NCBI GenBank assembly: GCA_002007745.1
Contig: CP019882.1
Location: 4,898,001-4,962,000 of the forward strand
Direction of reading: 5' to 3'
From: Mycolicibacterium litorale
GTDB lineage: Bacteria > Actinomycetota > Actinomycetes > Mycobacteriales > Mycobacteriaceae
DNA length: 64,000 nt
Part shown: positions 16,563 through 25,269 of the stretch, one piece after another
Layout: each line of letters opens with the position of its first letter
Numbering within the stretch: the stretch's first letter is position 1
Made by a program: the position numbers and the translations under genes
Notes under the pieces: model-generated
Seen by the model: only the letters and a program-made list of their open reading frames with translations
Database searches by the model: none
What the model was told of the DNA's origin: nothing

Positions 16563-17536
16563 GGCATCGCCGCCACGGTCGCCAGCTGCCGCTCGACGGT
16601 CCGGCGAACCAGTTCGACCTTGAACCCGTTGCCGGACAGAGGTTTCGCACCGTCGGCGGCGTGCGCGGCGGCCGTCGCCCACAACGCCGGGCTCACCGGT
16701 CGACCGATCACCGCCTGCTCCACGGCGGTCAGTCGCCACGGGACGGTGGCCACTCCGCCGACCGCCACGCGCGCCGCGGTCACCGTCCCCGCGGTGAGGC
16801 CAAGCGCCACCGCGGCCGAGGCGAGGGCGAACTCATAGGACTGGCGGTCCCGAACCTTGAGGTACCCCGAGCGGCGCATCTCGGGACCGGCCGGAACCTC
16901 CACCGCCACAATCAATTCACCGGCCCGCAGGTCGTGCTCGACATCCGGGGTCGTACCGGGCTGACGGAAGAACTGCCCGGCCGGGATGCGCCGGTCACCG
17001 CCGCCGTCGCGGGTGATCACCACCGCGTCGAGGGCAACCAGGGCGACGGCCAGATCGGAGGGGTGCGTGGCCACACAGTGGTCACTCGTGCCGAGGATCG
17101 CGTGCAGGCGATTCACGCCGCCCACCGCGGCGCATCCGCTGCCCGGGTTGCGCCGGTTACAGGCTGCCGACACGTCACGGAAGTACAGGCAGCGGGGCCG
17201 CTGCATCAGGTTGCCGCCGATGGAGGCCATGTTGCGCAACTGGGCCGACGCGCTGAGCTCCAAAGCCTGTGCGATGACGGGGAATTCCCGTCGAACACCG
17301 GGATGCGCCGCCAGGTCCGACATCCGGACCAGCGACCCGATCCGCAGCCGCCCGGCCTGCAGGTCGATGTCGCGGTAGGGCAGCGCGTTGATGTCGACCA
17401 CCGCGTCGGGCCGCTCGACCGTTTCACGCATGAGATCGACCAGCGTGGTGCCGCCGGCGATGTAGCGTGCTCCGGAGCGTCCGGCGGCCAGCGCGGACTG
17501 CTCGTCGGCGGCCCGAGTGAAACTGAACGGGAACAC
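16559..17536 (-). CDS. FAD-binding subunit (PaoB-like) with extra 4Fe-4S site
   Basis: 325-residue FAD subunit of the molybdenum hydroxylase. RYIAGGTTLVDLM (about 24-36) and ASIGGNLMQR (about 104-113) bind FAD. Four cysteines, C116, C126, C135 and C154, sit in an insertion that E. coli PaoB/YagS uses for a [4Fe-4S] cluster and that most CoxM/XdhB proteins lack. This places the complex in the PaoABC group. It is translated between the 2Fe-2S subunit (gap of three bases) and the large subunit (ATGA overlap). Confidence 0.92.
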   Translation of the reverse strand: MFPFSFTRAADEQSALAAGRSGARYIAGGTTLVDLMRETVERPDAVVDINALPYRDIDLQAGRLRIGSLVRMSDLAAHPGVRREFPVIAQALELSASAQLRNMASIGGNLMQRPRCLYFRDVSAACNRRNPGSGCAAVGGVNRLHAILGTSDHCVATHPSDLAVALVALDAVVITRDGGGDRRIPAGQFFRQPGTTPDVEHDLRAGELIVAVEVPAGPEMRRSGYLKVRDRQSYEFALASAAVALGLTAGTVTAARVAVGGVATVPWRLTAVEQAVIGRPVSPALWATAAAHAADGAKPLSGNGFKVELVRRTVERQLATVAAMP

Positions 17537-17539
17537 CCG

Positions 17540-18142
17540 TCAGACTCCCCTGGCAGCCTTCGAGACGGCCGCGACGATATTGGTGTAGGCACCGCAGCGG
17601 CAGATGTTGCCGCTCATCCACTCTCGGATCTCCGCATCCGAGCCGACGTGTCCCTCGGCGATGCATCCGACCCCCGACATGATCTGCCCTGACGTGCAAT
17701 ACCCGCACTGGAAGGCGTCGGTGTCGATGAATGCCTGCTGCAGCGGGTGCAGGCGACCCCCGTCGGCAAGGCCTTCGATGGTGCGGATCTCGGCGCCGTC
17801 ATGCATCGCGGCCAGCGTCAGGCAGGAGACCACGCGCTTGCCGTCCAGGAGCACAGTGCAGGCCCCGCAGGCACCTTGGTCGCAGCCCTTCTTGGTCCCG
17901 GTGAGGTTCAAGTCCTCCCGCAACATGTCCAACAGCGATGTCCGAGTGTCGACGGTGACGTCGGTGGGCTGACCATTGACCTGCAGGCGCACGCGCGCGG
18001 TCTGGCCGCTGTCGGGATCCTCCGGCGCCGAACAACCCGCCAGCAGCGGACTGGCGGCGACCGCCCCAGTGACTGCGAATGATGCGCCGACGAAGGTCCG
18101 CCGATTCAGCTCAGGCCGCACCGGCGCGAGCGTACGCCGCAT
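17540..18142 (-). CDS. 2Fe-2S subunit (PaoA-like) with Tat signal and lipobox
   Basis: 200-residue iron-sulfur subunit. Cys87, Cys92, Cys95 and Cys107 form the plant-type 2Fe-2S site, and Cys146, Cys149, Cys181 and Cys183 the second cluster. The N-terminus carries a twin-arginine motif (NRRTFVGASF, Arg14-Arg15), a hydrophobic stretch and LLAGC with Cys37, so the mature protein may be a Tat-exported lipoprotein. The whole trimer would then be moved to the outer face of the cytoplasmic membrane, as PaoABC is periplasmic in E. coli. Export of the complex is inferred from the signal. Confidence 0.92.
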   Translation of the reverse strand: MRRTLAPVRPELNRRTFVGASFAVTGAVAASPLLAGCSAPEDPDSGQTARVRLQVNGQPTDVTVDTRTSLLDMLREDLNLTGTKKGCDQGACGACTVLLDGKRVVSCLTLAAMHDGAEIRTIEGLADGGRLHPLQQAFIDTDAFQCGYCTSGQIMSGVGCIAEGHVGSDAEIREWMSGNICRCGAYTNIVAAVSKAARGV

Positions 18143-18172
18143 ACCTGGACGGCCGATTCGGGCAAATCCCGG

Positions 18173-18574
18173 TCAGCCGCCGACGGCACGCTCGGCGCTG
18201 CGGGAGACCAATGACAGCAGCCAACCGACGATGGACAGCACGATCGCCGCCCAGACAGCGGTCCACCAGAAGTGATCGATCTGTAGACCCCAGTGCGTGG
18301 TGTGCTCGGTGATCCATGCGGTGATCCACAGCATCAACGCGTTGATCACGATATGGATGAGCCCGAGGGTCAGGATGTACAGCGGCAGGGCAAAGAGTTG
18401 TACGACCGGCTTGATGATCGCGTTCACCAGTCCGAAGATGACCGCGACCACGAGCACGATGCCGACCCGCTGCAGCCCCGTCTGACCGCCGACGAAGGTG
18501 ATGCCCGGCACCAGGAGCGTGACCACCCACAGCGCCAGTCCGGTCACCGCTGCACGAAGAAGGAAGGGTCCCAT
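18173..18574 (-). CDS. Phage holin family (YvlD-like) four-helix membrane protein
   Basis: 133-residue membrane protein with four predicted helices (about 5-24, 37-56, 62-84, 100-123) and the NAIIKPVVQLFALPLYILTLG segment split over helices two and three that marks the phage holin superfamily IV / YvlD group. Despite the name it is common in bacterial chromosomes without prophage and its role is not known. It stands alone between the oxidoreductase operon and cobF; no other phage gene is near. Confidence 0.85.
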   Translation of the reverse strand: MGPFLLRAAVTGLALWVVTLLVPGITFVGGQTGLQRVGIVLVVAVIFGLVNAIIKPVVQLFALPLYILTLGLIHIVINALMLWITAWITEHTTHWGLQIDHFWWTAVWAAIVLSIVGWLLSLVSRSAERAVGG

Positions 18575-18637
18575 GCGGCGATCCTCTCAGATGACCGTGG
18601 ACAGATGACCGTGGACGTCAGGGCCGGGAACTGGCGA

Positions 18638-19390
18638 TCACACGGCGTTAGGCCGCAGCAGATAGATGTCCATGATCCAGCCGTGGCGCGCCCGAGCATC
18701 GGCCCGCAGTTCCGCGATCAGCTCACCGACCTCGCCGACGGTGCCGGACATCAGCAGTTCGTCAGGTGTGCCCAGATAGGCACCCCACCAAATCCTGGTC
18801 TGCGGTGGGCAAGTCAGAAACGAACAGTCCCCGTCAAGCATCACCACCGCCGAGCCCGCGACACCCGTGCCGCGGAGCTGACGTCCGGTGGTGATCAGGA
18901 CGGGCTCACCGACGTCGTTGAGCGGGATGCGGTGCCGCGCAGTCAACGCCTGCACCGCGGTGATGCCGGGGATGACGTCGTAGGTGAACTCGACGTGGTC
19001 GAGGACCTGGTCAAGGATGCGCAGGGTGCTGTCGTAGAGCGACGGGTCGCCCCAAGCCAGGAATGCCCCGACACCGTCGGGCCCCAGCTCGGTTTCGATG
19101 GCCCGCGCCCACACGCGTGCGCGCGCCGCGTGCCAGTCGGCGACCGCCTGCGGGTAGTCGCCGTCGCTCGCCCGTTTCGGATCGGGCAGTTCCACGAATC
19201 GGTAGCCGGGCTCGACGATGAACCGTTGGCAGATCTCACGGCGCAGCGCGACGAGGTCGTCCTTGGCCTGGCCCTTGTCCATCGCGAAGAACACATCGGT
19301 GTCGTTGAGCGCGCGAACCGCCTGCGACGTGACGTAGTCGGGGTCACCGGCTCCGATGCCGATGACGTGGATGGAACGCATGGCGGTCAC
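18638..19390 (-). CDS. cobF: Precorrin-6A synthase (deacetylating)
   Basis: Tetrapyrrole methylase of about 250 aa. The SAM-binding GIGAGDPDYVT lies at the N-terminus and AWGDPSLYDSTLRI near 119-132, followed by VIPGITAVQALTARHRIPLN typical of CobF. It methylates precorrin-5 at C-1 with loss of the C-20-derived acetyl unit in the aerobic cobalamin route. ATG at 19381 (MRSIHVIG) is the more natural start; GTG at 19390 is nine bases upstream. It is an isolated cob gene here, following the MFS gene by a few bases and possibly co-transcribed with it. Confidence 0.93.
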   Translation of the reverse strand: MTAMRSIHVIGIGAGDPDYVTSQAVRALNDTDVFFAMDKGQAKDDLVALRREICQRFIVEPGYRFVELPDPKRASDGDYPQAVADWHAARARVWARAIETELGPDGVGAFLAWGDPSLYDSTLRILDQVLDHVEFTYDVIPGITAVQALTARHRIPLNDVGEPVLITTGRQLRGTGVAGSAVVMLDGDCSFLTCPPQTRIWWGAYLGTPDELLMSGTVGEVGELIAELRADARARHGWIMDIYLLRPNAV

Positions 19391-19391
19391 T

Positions 19392-20555
19392 CTAGCGAGC
19401 GCGCCGGATCACCCACGGGCCCAGGAGTACGACGGCGAAACAGGCACCGGCGACCCCGGAGATCAGCAGCGGCAGATGCCCGTCGGCTCCCCACAGCAAC
19501 CCGGCCCACACCCCGGCGACCAGCACGGCCGCACCGCTGCAGCCCTGGAACAGGCCCTGGGCGCCGGCCTGCCGGTCGGCGGCGACCAGTGTGGATATCC
19601 ACGCCTTGCCGACGCCGTCGGTGCAGGCGGTGAACAGTCCGTATGCCGCGAGCAGCAACCACGCGGTGACGGCGTCGGTGGTCAGTCCGAGTCCGATGTA
19701 TCCGACGGCGAAGAACACCAGCCCGAAGCCGAACACCACCGGTCGGGGCAGCCGGTCGGCGAGCATGCCGGCAGGGAAACTGGCCAGTGCGTAGACCAGG
19801 TTGTAGCCGACGTAGGCGAGGATCACCCCGACGACACCGAATCCGATCTCGTTGAGCCGCAACAACAGCAGCGCGTCCGGGAAGTTGACCACGCCGAAGC
19901 CGACCAGTAGTGCGGTCACCCGCCAGAAACGTCGCGGCAGCTCCCGCAGTCCGCCTGACTGCTTCTCGTGTCGCGTTCGGCGGCCGTCTCGCGGACGCTC
20001 CCTGACCAGCACGACGAGCAGAACCGACAGCACCGCGGGAACGATCGCTATGTAGAGCAGCGGCGGTATCCGGTGGTCCAGCAGTTCGTATCCGGCGAGC
20101 CCGAGCAGCGGGCCGACCACCGCCCCCAGGGTGTCCATCGCCCGGTGGAAGCCGAACACCCTGCCCCGCAACGACGTGTCGATTCCCTCGACCAGCAGGG
20201 CATCACGCGGGGCGCCCCGCACGCCCTTGCCCAATCGGTCGACGACCCGGCCGACCAGCACTCCGGGCCAGGCCGCGGCCACGGCGATGATCACCTTGCC
20301 CAGCGCCGCCATGCCGTATCCGGTTGCGATCAACGGGCGTTTGGCGAACCTGTCGCCGAGCGGGCCGACCGCGATCTTGGTGAGCGAGGCGGCACCTTCG
20401 GCCGCACCTTCGATGGCGCCGACCACCGAGGGCGGTGCGCCCAGGACGGCGGTGAGGTAGATCGGCAGGAGCGGATAGAGCAGTTCACTGGCGGCGTCCT
20501 GCAGGAACGACACGGCGGAGAGCACCCGCACATTGCGGGTCAGCCAGGCCGGCAC
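19392..20555 (-). CDS. MFS transporter
   Basis: 387-residue major facilitator protein with about 11-12 helices; the loop between helices two and three reads GPLGDRFAKRPLI and that after helix four GRVVDRLGKGVRGAPRDALL, both typical of the drug-efflux-like branch. GTG start at 20555 shares one base with the stop of the ATPase gene, so the two are translationally coupled. A role next to a P-type metal ATPase could be export of metal complexes, but the substrate cannot be read from the sequence. Confidence 0.85.
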   Translation of the reverse strand: MPAWLTRNVRVLSAVSFLQDAASELLYPLLPIYLTAVLGAPPSVVGAIEGAAEGAASLTKIAVGPLGDRFAKRPLIATGYGMAALGKVIIAVAAAWPGVLVGRVVDRLGKGVRGAPRDALLVEGIDTSLRGRVFGFHRAMDTLGAVVGPLLGLAGYELLDHRIPPLLYIAIVPAVLSVLLVVLVRERPRDGRRTRHEKQSGGLRELPRRFWRVTALLVGFGVVNFPDALLLLRLNEIGFGVVGVILAYVGYNLVYALASFPAGMLADRLPRPVVFGFGLVFFAVGYIGLGLTTDAVTAWLLLAAYGLFTACTDGVGKAWISTLVAADRQAGAQGLFQGCSGAAVLVAGVWAGLLWGADGHLPLLISGVAGACFAVVLLGPWVIRRAR

Positions 20556-22900
20556 TATTCGCCCGCCGCGTTCAGGAAGGCCGGGGCGAGCACGAAGAAG
20601 TTCTCCTCCTCCTGGACGAAATGCAGCCGCAGCAGCGCGTAGAGCCCGTAGAGGCAGGCCAGCAGGTCGTCACTTTGTTCGGGCCGCACCGCTCCCGCCG
20701 CGTCGGCCAGTTCCCGGTGAGTGTGCAGGCGCTGGGCGAGGCGATGGATTTCGGCGTGCATGCGGCTCATGGTCGCCGTCGCCTCGGCGCTGCCCAGCGG
20801 CCGGGCCAGCGCCGGATAGAGCGCACTGTCCTCGGCGTCCTCATGCGGCAGCAGCTTCTCCTGCAGGAACGCGTCGGCGGCGTGCAGCGTGTCCAGAGCC
20901 CCGTCGAGCTGGCCCGCGGCGATCTGGTGTGCGGTGTCACGCAGGATGGACAGGTCGTCGCGCATCTGGTCGTGCTCGGCGGAGAACCGGGCGACCAGCT
21001 CCTGGGCGTCAGGGCTTAGCGGGGGTGGCCCGGTGTGGTCGCCGCGCAGTGCCCGAAGCGCATTGAGGATCACCGCCAGATCGATACCCTCCTGGAGCAG
21101 CGCACCGGCGGCGGGCGGTAACCAGCCGACGGCCGCGAACCCCATCGCGATCAGCGACAGGCTCATTCCGGCCGTGGCGCTCTGCACGGCGATTCGCCGC
21201 GACCGGCGCGCGATCAGTTTCGCGTCGGCCAGCCGGTCCAGCCGGTCCGAGGTGAGCACGATGTCGGCAGCTTCCGAGCTGGCGGTGGCACCACGTGCCC
21301 CCATCGCGATGCCGACGTCGGCGGCGGCCAGGGCCGGCGCGTCGTTCACCCCGTCGCCGACCATGGCTGTGACCGCACGCTCACTTTCGGCGCGGACCCG
21401 CGCCACCTTGTCCGCCGGGGTTTGTTGAGCCGCCACCTCATCCAGACCGAGAACGGTGCCGATCTGTTGGGCGGGCGCCGGACGGTCACCGGTGAGCATC
21501 ACCAACCGGGTGATCCCTGCGGCCCGCAACCGGCGCAGGGTGCGTGGAGCGTCGGGCCGCGGCGGGTCGGTCAGCAGGATGGCACCGGCCAGCTCGTCGT
21601 CCACCCGGACCCAGGCCACCACCGCGCCGTCCAGCGAGGCTCGGGACAGCACCGCGGCCGCCCAGGACGGCACATCGCCGTCGAGGCCGAGATTGCCGAC
21701 GCTGACCCGTGTTCCGTCGATGACGGCCGTCACCCCGGTCCCGGCCTCCTCGGTCACCGTGGTCGGGACCCGCAGCACCATCCCGCGCGCCCGCGCCTCG
21801 TCCACGATGGCGGCGGCGAGCACATGGGGCGAAAGCTGGTCGGCCGCGGCGGCCAGTCCCAGCACCTCGTCGACGGTCCGGTCGGGCGCGACGACGATGT
21901 CAGTTCCGCGCGGCCGTCCGGCAGTCAGCGTTCCGGTCTTGTCCAGGACCAGAGTGCTTGCCCGGCCCAGTGTTTCGAGCGCGCCACCGCCGCGGACCAA
22001 AACTCCGATGCGCGAGGTCCGGGACAGCCCCGACACGATGGCGACGGGTGCGGCCAGCAGCAGCGGGCACGGTGTGGCGACCACCAGAACCGCAACGGCT
22101 CGTTCGGCTGTGCCGCTGAGGATCCAGGCCAGGCCCGCGACGGTCAGCGCGACCGGCAGGAACCACGCCGCGACCCGGTCGGCGATACGCACCACCGGCG
22201 CCGATTCCGCCGCCGCCTGCCTGGCCAGCCGGACGATCCCGGCATACGTGCTGTCGGCGGCCCTGGCCGTGGCACGCAGCTCAAGCCCACTGCCGGCGTT
22301 CACACTGCCGCTGCGCAGCGGGTCGCCGCGGCCGCAGCGGACCGGCACCGGCTCACCGGTCAGCGCCGAGTCGTCGAGCACGGCCGATTCCGAGAGCACC
22401 ACCCCGTCGACGGGCAGCACCTCACCCGGTCCGACCAGGACGACGTCGTCGACCAGGACGTCGTCGACACCGATGACTTCCACGCCGTCGGCCGTGCGCC
22501 TGCGCGCCGTGCGCGGAACCCGGTCCAGCAGCGCCCGCAGATCCTTGGTGGCGCGGCGCTCGGCCGCCGCATCGAGGGCTTGGCCCGTCGCGAGCATCAC
22601 CCCGATCAGCGCACCGGCCAGGTACTCCCCGACCGCCAGCGCGCCGCAAAGGGATAGCACCGCAAGGACATCCACCCCGACCCGGCCGGATCTGACGGCG
22701 ACGACCACCCACCAGACGGCGGGCAGGATCGCAGCGATGGTCCCGGCGATCCAGCAGACGTCGGCGATGTGCCGCGCGCCCACCAACCACGCCACGCCAC
22801 CCGCCAGCAGCGCGGCGAGCGTCACGGCGAGCAACACCCAGCGGGCGTACCCGCCGATACCGCCGCCCGCCTTGGGGCCCGCGTCCTCCATGTCAGTCAT
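20555..22900 (-). CDS. P1B-type metal ATPase with C-terminal hemerythrin domain
   Basis: 781 aa. P-type ATPase core: ion-site ATPCPLLLAAP in the sixth or so helix (TPCP at 276-279), phosphorylated Asp320 in DKTGTLT, TGEPVPV actuator loop at 181-187, and GDGVNDAPAL in the P domain. There is no N-terminal HMA metal-binding domain. From about 639 the protein continues as a hemerythrin/HHE bundle with H643, H686 (HEDAE), H715, H719 and H760 (HFVQEEE), the pattern of a di-iron or O2-sensing site. Hemerythrin-like C-termini are known in the P1B-5 group (Ni/Fe transport). It is divergent from a DUF2231 gene across a TACTACA palindrome. Confidence 0.92.
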   Translation of the reverse strand: MTDMEDAGPKAGGGIGGYARWVLLAVTLAALLAGGVAWLVGARHIADVCWIAGTIAAILPAVWWVVVAVRSGRVGVDVLAVLSLCGALAVGEYLAGALIGVMLATGQALDAAAERRATKDLRALLDRVPRTARRRTADGVEVIGVDDVLVDDVVLVGPGEVLPVDGVVLSESAVLDDSALTGEPVPVRCGRGDPLRSGSVNAGSGLELRATARAADSTYAGIVRLARQAAAESAPVVRIADRVAAWFLPVALTVAGLAWILSGTAERAVAVLVVATPCPLLLAAPVAIVSGLSRTSRIGVLVRGGGALETLGRASTLVLDKTGTLTAGRPRGTDIVVAPDRTVDEVLGLAAAADQLSPHVLAAAIVDEARARGMVLRVPTTVTEEAGTGVTAVIDGTRVSVGNLGLDGDVPSWAAAVLSRASLDGAVVAWVRVDDELAGAILLTDPPRPDAPRTLRRLRAAGITRLVMLTGDRPAPAQQIGTVLGLDEVAAQQTPADKVARVRAESERAVTAMVGDGVNDAPALAAADVGIAMGARGATASSEAADIVLTSDRLDRLADAKLIARRSRRIAVQSATAGMSLSLIAMGFAAVGWLPPAAGALLQEGIDLAVILNALRALRGDHTGPPPLSPDAQELVARFSAEHDQMRDDLSILRDTAHQIAAGQLDGALDTLHAADAFLQEKLLPHEDAEDSALYPALARPLGSAEATATMSRMHAEIHRLAQRLHTHRELADAAGAVRPEQSDDLLACLYGLYALLRLHFVQEEENFFVLAPAFLNAAGE

Positions 22901-22916
22901 TGTGACTCAGCATCAC

Positions 22917-22935
22917 TACTACAGCGTATGTAGTA
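22917..22935. promoter_or_regulatory. TACTACA-N5-TGTAGTA palindrome, BlaI/CopY-like operator
   Basis: Perfect 7-bp arms (22917-22923, 22929-22935) with spacer GCGTA, placed in the short gap between the metal ATPase (starts at 22900, leftward) and the DUF2231 gene (22979, rightward). TACTACA/TGTAGTA is the half-site of BlaI/MecI/CopY repressors, though those operators usually have a spacer of zero to three bases. A BlaI-family gene lies 8 kb away at 31084. Which protein binds is inference. Confidence 0.6.
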
Positions 22936-22978
22936 TTCGCGGCTGAAGCGCTGCTCACCCGTCAGGCAGGAGTCCCAG

Positions 22979-23470
22979 GTGTCCACATTCAACGGCCTTC
23001 CGGCGCACGTGCTGTTCGTACACTTCATCGTGGTGCTGGCGCCGCTGACTGCAGCGCTGGCGATCCTGTGCGCGGTGTGGCCGGCAGCCCGCCAACGCCT
23101 GGTGTGGCTGGTGGCGGCGCTGGCCTTGGCCACGGCCGTGCTCACACCGTTGACCACCGAGGCCGGCGAATGGCTCGAGCATCGGGTGGAATCCTCAGCG
23201 CAGCTGCACGCGCACACCGAGCTCGGCGACACGATGATCTACTTCTCGGCAGCCCTGCTGGTCGCGGCTGCCCTGCTGGTGGTGCTGCACATCCGGGAGA
23301 GCCGCGGCAGGTCGGTGTCGACGGTGCTGTCGGTGGCGGTCGCGGTGCTGGTGGCAGCGGCCGGTGTCGCCACCGTCGTGCAGGTGTATCGCATCGGCGA
23401 CTCCGGAGCCAAGGCCACCTGGGCAGACGTTCCAATGGTGCCGTCGGGCACCGTCGGGGACGGGGATTAG
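22979..23470 (+). CDS. DUF2231 family membrane protein
   Basis: 163-residue protein with four predicted helices (about 10-30, 40-58, 86-106, 114-134). The opening FNGLPAHVLFVHFIVVLAPL, with two histidines in helix one, is the DUF2231 signature; such proteins are proposed to bind heme or metal but have no settled function. GTG start is supported by AGGAG seven bases upstream. The divergent arrangement with a hemerythrin-metal ATPase and the shared palindrome suggest a joint metal or redox response. It converges with glpD, seven bases apart. Confidence 0.85.
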   Translation: MSTFNGLPAHVLFVHFIVVLAPLTAALAILCAVWPAARQRLVWLVAALALATAVLTPLTTEAGEWLEHRVESSAQLHAHTELGDTMIYFSAALLVAAALLVVLHIRESRGRSVSTVLSVAVAVLVAAAGVATVVQVYRIGDSGAKATWADVPMVPSGTVGDGD

Positions 23471-23477
23471 CCCGGAA

Positions 23478-25210
23478 TCAACTCAGGGGCGAACCGACGG
23501 CGATGATGTCGGCCGCACCCCTGCGCGCCCCGTCGGCCGTCTCGTCATCGGGCATGGTCTGGCTCTCCCGCTCGGCCGCGACCCGCGCCAGATAATGCTC
23601 GATCTCGCGAGCCCGATGTTCCGCCGACCACCCCAGCAACGGCGCCATCAGATCGGCGACCTCGCGGCAGGAGTCGGTGCCGCGGTCAAAGGTTTCGATC
23701 GAGATTCGCGTTCGCCGGCACAACACATCGTCGAGATGCAAAGCACCCTCGTGGGTGGTGGCGTAGACGGCCTCGGCGCGTAGGTAGTCGTCGGCGGCCG
23801 GTAGCGGCCGACCCAGCGCAGGATCATCGCCGATGAGCCCCAGCACCTCGCCGATCATGGACCCGTACCGGTTGAGCAGATGGACGATCCGCGCCTCGTT
23901 CAGACCCGACTCAGCGGCCAACTGGTGCCGAGCGTTCCACAACGCCCGGTAACCGTCGGCCCCCAGCAGCGGCACGTCCTGTGTCATGCAGTTCGGGATG
24001 CGACGGTCGAAGGCCTGTCCCAATCCGTGCACAGCCTCGTCGACCGCATCCTTGGCCATCACCCGGTATGTGGTGTATTTGCCGCCCGCTATCACCACCA
24101 GCCCGGGCACACTGTGACCGACGGCGTGCTCCCGCGACAGCGTGGACGTGTCCGCGGATTCGCCGGCCAACAGCGGACGCAGGCCGGCATAGACACCTTC
24201 GACGTCGGCCTCGGTCAGCGGCGCCCGCAGCACCGAGTTGACCTGGTCGAGCAGGTAGCGGATATCCCGTTGGCTGGCGGCGGGATGGGCCTTGTCCAGT
24301 GCCCAATCGGTGTCGGTGGTGCCGATGATCCAGTGCCGGCCCCACGGGATGACGAACAGGACGGACTTGTCCGTCCGCAGGATGATCCCGGTCGAGGACC
24401 GGATCCGGTCCCGCGGCACCACCAGGTGGATCCCCTTGCTCGCGCGGACGCGGAATTGGCCCCGCTCGTTGGCCAGCCCTGGGTTTCGTCGGTCCACACG
24501 CCGGTGGCGTTGATCACCTGGCGGGCCCGCACCGTGTAGGGGCGGTTGGACTCCAGGTCGACCACCCGGGCACCGGTGACCCGCTCCCCTTCCCGCAGCA
24601 GATCGACGACCCGGGTGCGGGTTACGACGCGGGCACCATAGGCCGCCGCCGTGCGCGCGATGGTCATCGTGTGCCTGGCGTCGTCGACCTGCGCGTCGGA
24701 GTACACCAGCGCGCCGACGAGCGCGTCCTTGCTCAGTGACGGAGCGGCACGAAGTGCTCCGCGCCGGGTCAGGTGCCGGTGCAGCGGGATCCCCGCACCG
24801 TGCCCGGACGCCTTCGACATCGCGTCGTAGAGCGTCAGCCCGGCACCGGTGTAGATCCGTTCCCATCCGCGGTGTTTGATCGGGTACAGGAACCGCACCG
24901 GCTTGACCAGATGCGGTGCCAGCTTCTCGAGCATGAGACCACGCTCCGACAGCGCCTCGGCAACCAACCGGAAATCGAGCATCTCCAGATAGCGCAGGCC
25001 GCCGTGAATCAGCTTGCTCGATCGGCTGGAGGTGCCCGAAGCGAGATCGCGGGCCTCCACCACGCCGACCTTCAAGCCGCGCGTGGCCGCATCGAGGGCA
25101 GCGCCGGCGCCGACGACCCCACCACCGATGACCAGGATGTCCAGCTGATCGGTCGCGATGTCCGCGAGTGCGGCTGCACGGCCGGCCGGGGAAAGCGCCA
25201 CCGCCTCCAT
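23478..25210 (-). pseudogene. glpD: Glycerol-3-phosphate dehydrogenase, one-base frameshift
   Basis: Two overlapping frames together encode a complete FAD-dependent GlpD of about 577 aa. The first frame starts at ATG 25210 (AGAGG eight bases upstream) with ILVIGGGVVGAGAALDAATR for FAD and SSKLIHGGLRYLE, and runs to TDETQG. The second frame resumes with LANERGQFRVRASKGIHLV and goes to the stop at 23478. The join is at about 24475-24479, where one added C or G in GGGCTGG restores the frame. GlpD oxidises glycerol 3-phosphate to dihydroxyacetone phosphate at the membrane. It is third in glpFKD. Either a recent mutation or a base-calling error. Confidence 0.85.
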
Positions 25211-25269
25211 GTCGTCACCTCTTCTTTCGTCTCTGTCTTCGGTTGGGGCGCTTACGGATACGTGGCCCG

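Noticed and set aside
16563..16739. N-terminal extension of the molybdopterin subunit
   Set aside because: It lies inside the FAD-subunit gene in another frame and has no similarity to the family, which begins at the ATG 16562.
18173..18574. Prophage, because of a holin-family protein
   Set aside because: No lysin, capsid, integrase or attachment site nearby; the family is common as a host membrane protein.
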